From Rhizophagus sp. LPA8_4_AMF (taxonomy: Eukaryota; Glomeromycota; Glomeromycetes; Glomerales; Glomeraceae), in NCBI GenBank assembly GCA_021464525.1, contig JADRCO010001087.1, forward strand, positions 1 to 22,701: a stretch of DNA of 22,701 bases, in the 5' to 3' direction. Under the pieces are notes generated by a model. The model made no database searches, had not been told where the DNA came from, and saw only the letters and a list, made by a program, of their open reading frames with translations. This document shows, piece by piece, positions 1 to 9,077 of the stretch. Positions within the stretch are counted from its first letter, which is position 1, and each line of letters starts with the position of its first letter. The translations under genes and the position numbers were made by a program.

Positions 1-488
1 TATTTGGTAAAAGTAATTTATTTTGTATATCTATCAACCGTATCTCCGTTATTTTTAGGTTGGACATTTTAATTGAATTGGCATTAATACACAAGACGCA
101 TTAATTATATCATTTTCAAAAAGCAGAAATTTTAGGAAATAATATAATCTTGAAAAATCGGCGGAAAAAGAATCATGGAAATTCAATACTTTATGATATT
201 ATTCGATATAAACTTTCTTCAAGAAATATATAAAATTGATGATGGTAAGAAAAGATCTACTAAACAGATAAATATACAACTTATGATAAAGTGTGTAAAA
301 ACAAATTTAATATATTAATAATTGAATTTTCATATAAAACATATTCCAACGATGTGCCAAATAACTTGCATTGTATTAAAGAAAATTATAAATTCATAAA
401 TTATTTTACACAAGATGAGTAAATAATTAATTACGTTATGTGTAAAGTATAAAGTGCGTTATTAAGGTCTAAAATATACAGTATTTGC

Positions 489-640
489 AATGCTGGCGAT
501 ATTTCCTCACCGGCTTCCATCTATTTTAAAGAATGAATGATCGTCGACCTCACACTTGGAGGATTGGGATCACTCCGTGGTTGACCGCCACATCTCAGAA
601 TGCCAAACTCGACTCGCCATAGATTCTCGCCATAATGAAA
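489..640. other. GC-richer patch, possible old repeat
   Basis: About 150 bases are close to half G+C, whereas the surroundings are roughly a quarter. I looked for tRNA and 5S rRNA box sequences and cloverleaf pairing on both strands and found none. No long open frame crosses it. The contrast with the flanks suggests a foreign or mobile origin, but no family can be named. Confidence 0.3.
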
Positions 641-1962
641 AGTTTTAGCGCTTGAAGTAACAAATGACAAATTCAATACTATTTAATATTATTTTTCGTT
701 ATATTTCATTCAAAACTTTCCATGATAAGATAGTACGCAATATAAAGACATCATGGAAATACCTGAAAACTAAACCAAACGCTTTATACTGAACACAAAC
801 AAATCTAATGATGCCCAACCCTAACCTACATCCCTTCTATTCTAAAAAGGTTGCGATAGTGTCTAATCAAATAAAAAGTTAGATTAGGATATTAAATTTT
901 TTAAGGTATATGTAATACGTAAAATTGAACACATGCCCTGATCTACGGGAATCGGTCAGAAGCCCAGAATCAAAGATTCAAAAATTTATTAAAAAAATGT
1001 ACACAAGCACTCTAGCGCTTTTTTTTCTTAAATATAAATTACAATGTAGTTTAAAATCTCTATTAGGTAAACAAGAAAAAAATAGTAAACTCTCCTTAAA
1101 CTATAAATTTGAATAGATAATAGTTAATTAATAATTGAGAAATCTTGAAATCTCAAAAAAAAAAAAAATGTGAAATGTTCCCCTATGTAAATAGTAAGAA
1201 TATTCGAAAAAAAGTAAAAATATAGGTTAACAAACAATATGAATTAATCCCACTATTTTTTTCAGCTTGTTACAAGTTTACCCATATTAGCAAGCCCGCC
1301 ATTAGCTAACAAAAAAGAAATCAAATTAATATGCTGTATAAGACGTGATAATTGGTTATTTCACCTGAAAGGAAAATTATTTTACGAGTTTCTTAATACA
1401 ATGTTGAAAATCCATCAAAGGTTGGTTTGTTCTTCACTTTATGAAAAATTGTAGGTTTTATAATTTATCTCCATTTTTTGAAAATGTTATACGACGAAAT
1501 AAAGAGATTCTATAAATAAAATCAATAATATTGACACAACAACCTACAACTACAAATCTACCATCCAGACCGCCCACGCCACCCACCTTTAAAAAAAAGC
1601 ATCCAAGAAGCATCAGAATGAGACTTACTGTATATTGTTCTCCTTTCTTACCGAACGTTACACGAAATACGAATCTACCGATGCTAATAATCCCAATAAT
1701 CTCACTTTTCCGCTATCATTCTAGTTCTTTTCTATTTTTCAGATAGTATATAAGTTGTAAACAAAAAACATGATAATATGTTAGAAAATTACCAACCTAC
1801 AACCCACAAACCCAATCACCGTGCGTCCATACGTGCTTCATCTTGTGCAGTAAAATAGATATCATGTCAATAGAGTAAAGCGGATTTATGAGTGACTAAG
1901 AGAATTTAATCATCGTGGTAGCGATGACAATAAATTTTCCCATCATGTGATATGAGTTCTGC

Positions 1963-2003
1963 AATGATGTAATAAATCAAAAAAAACATAATATTACATC
2001 ATT
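1963..2003. repeat. 12-bp inverted repeat upstream of SLR gene A
   Basis: AATGATGTAATA at 1963-1974 is the exact reverse complement of TATTACATCATT at 1992-2003, with a 17-base A-rich loop. The right arm overlaps the ATATTAC element shared by all three SLR promoters. Both arms contain TTACATCA, one base away from the CRE/ATF site TTACGTCA. It could be two opposed bZIP-type sites or a cruciform. The function is inferred only. Confidence 0.45.
1991..2002 (+). promoter_or_regulatory. Candidate promoter element ATATTACATCAT of gene A
   Basis: The 12-mer ATATTACATCAT begins 235 bases before the gene A start. The identical 12-mer begins 234 bases before gene B, and ATATTAC begins 233 bases before gene C. 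No other upstream sequence of these genes aligns so well by eye, so the position may be under constraint. It resembles a one-mismatch CRE/bZIP site. Confidence 0.4.
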
Positions 2004-2225
2004 TGGTCCTATTGAAACTAACCATAAATTGTTTTATATTGTGTGATCATTTCTTCTAAAGTTTAGTCAATTCATTTATTAGCGTAACTGTAATACCAGC
2101 CTGCACAAGTTAATCGTTTACCCATTATAGTTAGTCGAATTTCTAAAAATTTTAAAAATTTAAAAAAAAATTTTTTTTTTTCCTTTAAAAAAAAAAAAAA
2201 AAATTTAAAAAAAAAAAAAAAAAAA

Positions 2226-2510
2226 ATGTCTTTAAGAAAAATTTCAAATTATAAAGATGATGATCATAAAAGTTTTTTAAAAGAATTTTTAAAAGAATTT
2301 TATCGACAAATTATAAAAATTGAAAATTATAAAAATTATGAAGATATTTTAATGAATTGGATGAAAGATTTTTATTATACTTATAATAATTATTATAATA
2401 TAAAAAATTTAAATTATAATAATATATTAAAATTAATGGAAGAACATAAAGAGAATGAAAATTGGTTTTCAGGTTTAATAGGATTTTTTTATGAATATGG
2501 AATAATTATC

Positions 2511-2550
<40 letters not shown>

Positions 2551-4112
2551 TTAATAAAATTCTTATTGATAAAAATAAATCTTTAAATTTATATTTATTA
2601 TCAATTAAGAAATATAATAATGATAAAAATAAAAATTTGGTTTCTATTTATCAATTAATTAATATTATTATTTCAAAATATTTATTATCATTATATTATT
2701 ATAAAGATATTATTATAAATAAAAAAAATCTTAATTCAAGAGAATCAAAACGTTTAATGTCATCATATAATCCATTCGAAAATTTTAATGGGTTGAAGAT
2801 AAATTTATGTAAAGATGAAATAAGTTCTATGGAAAATTATTTTGGATCAATTAACAAATATTCTGAAGATTATAATAATATAAACAAGACGAAAGAGTTA
2901 ATATATTTAAATAATTTAGGATATTGTTATCAATATGGAATAGAAAAAACTAAAGATGAATTTAAAGCATTCGAATTCTATTTAAAATCAGCAGAAGGAG
3001 GAAATTTGAGCGCAAAAAATAATTTAGGTTATTGTTATCAAAATGGAATTGGCGTAATAAAAAATGAAAGGAAAGCATTTGAATGGTATTTAAAAGCTGC
3101 TAATGAGGGTGATTTACACGCTCAATATAATTTGGGTAATTGTTATCAAAATGGAATGGGAATTAATAAAGATAACAAGATAGCCTTTGAATGGTATCTT
3201 AAATCAGCTAAAGGAGAATATTCACCAGCACAATATGTATTGGGTAATTACTACAAAAATGAAATTGGAATGGAAAAAGATTTAAAAAAAGCTATTTACT
3301 GGTATAATAAAGCGGCAGATAATGGAAATAAATTTGCACAATATAATTTAGGTAATTATTATTTATATGGAGTAGGAGTTGAAAAAGATGAAACAAAAGC
3401 ATTAAATTATTATGAAAAATCGGCAGAAAAAGGATATGTAAATGCACAAAATAATCTTGGATTTTTGTATATTACAAATGAAGGAACCAAAAAGGATTTG
3501 GAAAAAGCTATCTATTGGTTTCATAAAGCGGCAGCTAATGGAGATGAGGTTGCATATGATAATTTAGGTATATGTTATGAATTAGGAATAGGTATAAATA
3601 AGGATGAAATTAAAGCATTTGAATTATATAAAAAATCAGCTGAAAAAGGATATATTAATGCGAAATTTCATCTTGGTTATTGTTTTATAAATGGAATTGG
3701 GACAAAAATTAATAATGAAAAAGGATTTAGATTGTATGATGAGGCGGAAAGAGGAAATAGCGATGAAATAGATTTATTTGATGAAGTAATAGATGATTTA
3801 AATGAAGTTAAATATTGGTATCAAAGATTAGAAGAAATCGACAATAAAGTAGCGTTATATAAATTAGGAGAGATTTACGAATTAGGAAAGGGAATTAATC
3901 AAAATGAAATTAGAGCATTTGGGTTTTATAAACAAGCAGCCGAAAAGGGATGTATAAATAGTAAATATAAGCTTGCATATTATTTTTTTCACGGAATCAT
4001 AGTTGATATTGATAAAGAAAAGGCTTTTAATTTGTATAAGCAAGCAGCCGAAGGAGGAATTAATGAAGCACATCAAAAAATTCTTGAATTATTGAATGAG
4101 CAAGGCGAATGA
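2226..4112 (+). CDS. Sel1-like repeat (SLR) protein A
   Basis: This is an intron-free frame of 628 aa. Residues about 14-50 form a conserved alpha-helical-looking segment (core FLKEFYRQIIKIENY) shared with genes B and C. Next come an ILKLMEEHKENENWFSGLIGFFYEYGI-type stretch, here broken by an 11-residue poly-Asn tract (about residues 98-108), and a hydrophobic Tyr/Ile/Leu-rich segment. From about residue 229 there are roughly 10 SLRs of about 36 residues, with the family signature NLG.CY..GIG....D..KAF.WY.KAA..G. SLRs fold as TPR-like helical solenoids and normally act as scaffolds or adaptors. Many glomeromycete SLR proteins carry a kinase domain, but none is present here. There is no signal peptide, so it is probably cytosolic. 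The ATG sits in an A-rich context (AAAAATG) and matches the starts of the paralogues. Partner and pathway are unknown. Confidence 0.88.
2514..2549 (+). repeat. AAT microsatellite coding poly-Asn in gene A
   Basis: A run of consecutive AAT codons encodes an Asn tract inside the N-terminal linker of gene A. Gene B has a different Asn/Asp/Gly repeat at the same place and gene C a short Asn/Asp run. The site is therefore a fast-changing in-frame microsatellite. Confidence 0.8.
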
Positions 4113-5054
4113 ATATTAATGGCGTTAATTTGAATAATTAAATAATAGAACAATTTAAGTATAAAATTACCATGATATTTATTTTTTTCATAAACAAATA
4201 TTACAATTATATTTGCAAGTTATTACAAAATATGAGAATACAATATATATAAAAAAAAAAAAAAATAAATTATTTTTGTTTATTTTTATTTGACGAATAA
4301 CTACATATCTGTTTCATAATCGCTAATTATTTATTATATAAGTCAATTCAATGATTATCATAAGCATTATTTACATATAATTTCAAATTTTAACATTCGG
4401 TATTACTGTAATGCGGAGTATTATTAATTTAAGTAAGTTATTATTACGAAAATTATCGAATTTAAAAAAAAAATATATTTATGGCACGAATCGTACCGAC
4501 TGACCACTTCATTAAATTATTAAATGAAATATGAAAGTCAAATATCTGAAAGTGGATTTACGGATATTCAATAAATAAATTCACATTTTATTCACTTCGA
4601 TGATTAGTTAAAGTTGTTTAATTTCTGTTTTATAATAATTTATTTTTAATCTGTAGTCATTAATTAACACATGACTATCCCACAGAAGAATAATCATTGG
4701 TCAATTTGATAAAAATTCAAATACGCACTGATCATCCTCTCGCTAATAAGGTTTGATCATCATAATTAATTTCCTATTTTAGTTACCATCGTTACCTTCG
4801 AGGGATTATTTAACAATTAAATATTACATCATGAAATAAAAATAGTTAGTTTTACCAAGTTAATAGGGACGTCATTATACAAAAAATGAAAATTTACATT
4901 TAAAAAAACGTCAACATTTGATCATTGATTTATGTCGTGTATCCGTATACATAAATTTTATTATGTGAAACCGTTACGACTTTCTTATTATTTTTCAATA
5001 ACCTTTCACAGAACAAATTTTTAAAAAATCTATCTTTTTATACAAAAAAAAAAA
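4113..5054. other. Intergenic spacer between SLR genes A and B
   Basis: This spacer of 942 bases holds no supported gene. It contains the 3' flank of gene A, with an AATAAA at 4264-4269 that could serve as a polyadenylation signal, and the promoter of gene B. Poly-A lies directly before the gene B start. GATCATT occurs at 4920-4926 (-135) and also at -138 in gene C and -181 in gene A, but related TGATCAT strings are frequent throughout the window, so this match means less. Confidence 0.6.
4821..4832 (+). promoter_or_regulatory. Candidate promoter element ATATTACATCAT of gene B
   Basis: The same 12-mer as upstream of gene A starts 234 bases before the gene B ATG. In this copy there is no matching inverted arm, so the motif rather than the hairpin is what the genes share. 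Confidence 0.4.
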
Positions 5055-8000
5055 ATGATTTTAAATAATAATAATATTAATTTAAAAGATGATAATGAAA
5101 ATTTTTTAAAAAATTTTTTAAAGGAATTTTATCGTCAAATTATAAAAATCGAAAATTATAAAGATTATGAAAATATTTTAATGGAATGGATACAAGATTA
5201 TTTTAATAATAATAATGAAATTAAAAAAAATCCTAAAATAATTTTAAAATTAATGGAAAATCATAAAGAGAGTGAAAATTGGTTTTCAAGTTTAATAGGA
5301 TTCTTTTATGAACATGGTATAATAAATAATAATAATAATAATGATGGTAATAATAATGATGGTAATAATAATGATGGTAATAATAATGATGATGATGATA
5401 ATAATGATGAAAATGATGATGATGATACTATTATTATCGATAAAAATAAATCTTTAAATTTATATTTATTATCGATTAATAAATATAAAAATGATGAAAA
5501 TAAAAATTTGCTATCTATTTATCAATATTATTATTTCAAAATATTTATTATCATTTTATTATTATAAAGATATTATTTTACATAAAAGAAATTTAATTAC
5601 AATGGAATTTAACTCTTTGAAAAATTTACAAGTAATGTCTTATAGTAATCAATTTGAAAATTTTAATGGTTTAGAAATAAATATATGTAAAGATGAGATA
5701 AATATTATTGAAAAATATTTTGAATCATTATCAAATAAAGATTTTAATAATCAAAATCAATTAGATTATATTAAAAAGAAGGAATTGATAAAATTAAACA
5801 ATTTGGGTTATTGTTATCAATATGGATTAGGAAAAAAGAAAGATGAATTTAAAGCATTTGAATTTTATTTAAAATCAGCAGAAAGTGGAAATTCTGATGC
5901 ACAAAATAATTTAGGTTATTGTTATCAAAATAGTATTGGAGTAATAAAAGATGAAAAGAAAGCTTTTGATTATTATTTAAAAGCTGCTAATGAAGGAAAT
6001 TTACATGCAAAATATAATTTAGGTGCTTGTTATCAAAATGGAATAGGTGTATATAGGGATAATAGAAAATCTTTTGAATGGTATTTGAAATCTGCTAAAG
6101 GTGAATATTCTTTTGCACAAAATATGTTAGGTAATTATTATAAAAATGGAATTGGAATACCAAAAGATGATAATAAAGCATTTGAATGGTATATGAAAGC
6201 TGCTAAAAGTGGAAATTCAAATGCACAAACTAATATTGGTGATTATTATTATTTAAATGAATTCAAAATAGAAAAGATTGAAAAAGATTTTAATAAAACT
6301 ATTTATTGGTATAATAAAGCGGCAGAAAATGGATGTAAAATAGCACAATTCAATTTAGGAAGATATTATGAAATAGGAATAGGAGTTGAAAAAAATGAAA
6401 TTAAAGCATTTGAATATTATAATAAATCAGCTGGTCAAGAATATTTGGATGCTCAATTTAAACTTGGAACTTGTTATGATTTCGGAATTGGAAATATGGT
6501 TAATAAAGTAAAAGCATTTGAATATTATAAAATTGCTGCTGAAAAAGGACATAATAATGCTCAAAATAATTTAGCAATTTTATATGAAAGTGGTGTAGGT
6601 ATAGAAAAAGATTTAGAAAAAGCTATTTTTTGGTATAAAAAAGCTGTAGAAAATGGATTTAAATCGGCACAATTTAATTTAGGTAAATGTTATTATGATA
6701 ATGGAAAAATTTTAAAAGATGATGTTAAAGGATTTGAATATTATAAAAAATCAGCCGAACAAGGATATTTAAATGCTCAATTTGAGGTTGCTTATTGTTA
6801 TTGTAATGGAATTGGAACTGAAGTTAATAAATCAAAAGCATTTGAATTATATAAGATTGCTGCTGAAAAGGAACATAATTATGCTCAAAATAACTTGGGA
6901 ATTTTATATAAAACTGGGGAAGGTACAAAAATAGATTTAAAATTAGCTGTTTATTGGTATAACAAGGCAGCAGAGCATGGAAATGAGATAGCACAATATA
7001 ATTTAGGTAATTGTTATAAAAATGGTGAAGGTGTTGAAAAAGATGAAATTAAGGCGTTTGAATATTATAAAAAATCAGCTGAGAAAGGGTATTTAGATGC
7101 TCAATTTAGACTTGGATATTGTTATGATAAAGGAATTGGAGTTGAAGTTAATAAGGTGAAAGCTTTTGAAATATATTCTATAGCAGCTGTAAAAGGACAT
7201 AGTATTGCACAAAATAATTTGGGAATTTTATATAAAAATGGTGAAGGAATAGGAAAAGATTTAGAAATGGCTGTTTACTGGTATAATAAAGCAGCGGAAA
7301 AAGGTGATGAAATAGCACAATATAATCTAGGTAATTGTTATACATTTGGAATAGGAGTTGAAAAAGATGAAATAAAAGCATTGGAATGTTATGAAAAATC
7401 AGCAGAAAAAGGATACGTAAATGCACAAAATAATCTTGGATTTTTGTATATTTCAAATGAAGGAACCAAAAAGGATTTGAAAAAAGCTATCCATTGGTTT
7501 CATAAAGCGGCGGATAATGAAGATGAAGTTGCATATGATAATTTAGGTATATGTTATGAATTAGGAATAGGTATAAATAAAGATGTGATTAAAGCATATG
7601 AATTATATAAAAAATCAGCCGAAAAAGGATACATTAATGCGAAATTTCATCTTGGTTATTGTTATATAAATGGAATTGGGACAGATATTGATAAACAGAA
7701 AGGATTTGAGTTGTACGAAGAAGCAGAAAAAGGGAGTAATAATACAATAGATTTAATAAAGGCTTTTTTTTATGAAAAGGGTGAAGAAATAGTTTTTGAT
7801 TTAAATGAAGTTAAATCTTGGTATCAAAAAACAGCGGAAATTGATAATAAAGTAGCACTATACAAATTAGGGGAAATTTTTGAATTAGGAAAGGGAGTTA
7901 ATCAAAACGAAGTTAGAGCATTTTATTTTTATAAACAAGCAGCTGAAAAAGGATGTATAAATGGTAAATATAAGCTTGCATATTATTTTCTTCACGGAAT

Positions 8001-8118
8001 TATAGTTGATGTTGATAAAGAAAAGGCTTTTAATTTGTATAAAGAAGCAGCTGAAGAAGGACATGAAAATGCACAAAAAGCTCTTACATCATTGCTTGAA
8101 AAGGATGAAGATAAATAG
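5055..8118 (+). CDS. Sel1-like repeat protein B, frame broken near 5525
   Basis: Two overlapping frames make up one gene. 5055-5567 (170 aa) carries the N-terminal region conserved with A and C. The frame open over 5491-8118 (875 aa from its first Met) carries the hydrophobic segment and about 20 SLRs. Paralogues A and C have 8 extra bases after TATCAA (TTAATTAA in A, TTACTTAA in C), and B lacks them at 5525/5526. Adding 8 bases would give one frame of 1,023 codons, so B looks like a recent frameshift allele, a possible pseudogene or an assembly error. An alternative is a spliced gene: donor GTAATA at 5347, 5362 or 5377 with acceptor AG at 5568-5569 restores the frame, but it would remove a segment conserved in A and C, which have no intron there. 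SLRs 6-14 form three 108-residue modules. The C-terminal third is over 90% identical to gene A by eye. Likely an adaptor or scaffold protein of unknown partner. Confidence 0.8.
5326..5428 (+). repeat. Asn/Asp/Gly microsatellite with a 15-bp unit
   Basis: The 15-base unit GATGGTAATAATAAT (Asp-Gly-Asn-Asn-Asn) is repeated about three times, flanked by AAT runs and GAT runs. It lies at the position of the poly-Asn tract of gene A. Each unit contains GGTAATAAT, so it also creates three candidate GT splice donors 15 bases apart in the same phase. Confidence 0.8.
5520..5530 (+). other. Site of 8-bp deletion and frameshift in gene B
   Basis: Gene A reads TATCAA, TTAATTAA, TATTATTATTTC. Gene C reads TATCAA, TTACTTAA, TATTATTATTTC. 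Gene B reads TATCAATATTATTATTTC directly. The two flanks are identical in all three genes, so an 8-base loss in B is the simplest explanation. Slippage on the ATTA repeats could have caused it. The exact breakpoint is ambiguous by a few bases. Confidence 0.75.
6349..7320 (+). repeat. Three tandem 324-bp modules of three SLRs each
   Basis: The modules are 6349-6672, 6673-6996 and 6997-7320, each exactly 324 bases and 108 residues. Each contains three SLR subtypes in fixed order: a KDEIKAFEYY..SA type, a VNKVKAFE.Y.IAA type and a NNLGILY...EG..KDLE.A type. The next repeat at 7321 begins like a fourth module and then continues as in gene A. This is a higher-order repeat made by unequal crossing-over. 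Confidence 0.75.
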
Positions 8119-9077
8119 TGTTATTATTGGCAAAAATTATGTTTAGTAGATAATGGACGTTAAGATGTAATTATATATGTATTTTATTTTCACATTTTTT
8201 TATTATTTGATAAACTCGTTATTTTACATACTTTTTTTTAGTTATTTACTTTATTAAGAATAATTTGATACAAATAAAAATTATGGTCTTTAATTTAGTT
8301 AATAAAATTTAATTTTATCACGTACAAATAGGATTGGCCTAGGGTTATTTGTCATTATTCCCTGATTTAGATGATTGATATCTTGTGATTTTGAGATTTA
8401 TTTTTTGCTGAACAATGACATTTCATTATTTCTATTTTCTTTTAATTCAATTATTAGATATAAATTAAATTGGTTATCGCACATTTTCAAAATTTATAGG
8501 ATGAAAATAAAAGGTTACTTCCTTAGTTCCTGTGCTTTGTATATTTATGAATAATAACAACGAACTATATATAATTTCGACTATACAAATATTTGTAATA
8601 TCTGTTTTTAATAATAAATTTGGAAAAATAGTACTGTATAATTTAAAATAATTCAACTGATGATATCCTTTATTTTATTTATTATTTACCTTACCAAAAT
8701 AAAAGAATTTGTTCATTTACAATTTAAAGTTTTACGTATTTGTATGAGTATGGTCATCACTCTCTTATTTTATTTAATTCTACCGGAGTATCCAATGAAT
8801 AAAAAAAAAAGATCAATGAATTAGGTGAGAATAAATAGTCAATAGATAGAATACAACAATAAATAAATGTAACATTAATGTTGATTTAAGGGGAAAAGCC
8901 GTATACGAACTAAATAAGTACTAAATAAGTAATGTTAGAAAATTTAGTTGCTAAACTTGAAAATTCTTAAAACATAATATGAAAATGGAAATATCGTTGG
9001 TAATAAATAGAACTTACAAAATGCATTTTTACTGTTAATAATATTTCTTTAGACGTTCAAAAATTTGGATTTTCCAT
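8119..9077. other. Convergent intergenic spacer between genes B and C
   Basis: This spacer of 959 bases contains the 3' ends of two convergent genes. An AATAAA at 8273-8278 may be the gene B polyadenylation signal. An 11-base direct repeat, CTAAATAAGTA twice, lies near 8909-8931. No gene is supported: the minus frame at 8474-8656 is short and AT-driven. Confidence 0.6.

Larger units (their letters stand above)
1..2225. other. Intergenic region with no supported gene
   Basis: No open frame here looks coding: the ones present are short, low in complexity and match no family I recognise. The 1531-1746 frame opens on TTG, which is not a usual fungal start. The sequence is mostly A/T with homopolymer runs (for example around 1157 and 2161-2225). 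It contains one GC-richer patch (about 490-640) and an inverted repeat at 1963-2003, both listed separately. The last 65 bases before gene A are almost pure poly-T then poly-A, a nucleosome-poor composition often seen at fungal promoters. Confidence 0.6.

Noticed and set aside
489-640. tRNA or 5S rRNA gene in the GC-richer patch
   Set aside because: No A/B-box pair or cloverleaf pairing was found on either strand.
1531-1746. 71-residue open frame
   Set aside because: It opens on TTG, has biased low-complexity content, matches no family and has no coding neighbours.
2514-2549. CRISPR-like or satellite array at the AAT run and the 15-bp repeats of gene B
   Set aside because: These are in-frame coding microsatellites in a eukaryotic gene. 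There are no spacers and no palindromic repeats.
3882-4076. Antisense frame inside SLR gene A, also seen at 7885-8076 in gene B
   Set aside because: It is a shadow of the conserved SLR coding strand: the two antisense frames resemble each other only because genes A and B do.
7178-7456. 92-residue antisense frame within gene B
   Set aside because: It is a shadow of the SLR coding sequence, and SLR codon patterns keep the opposite strand open.
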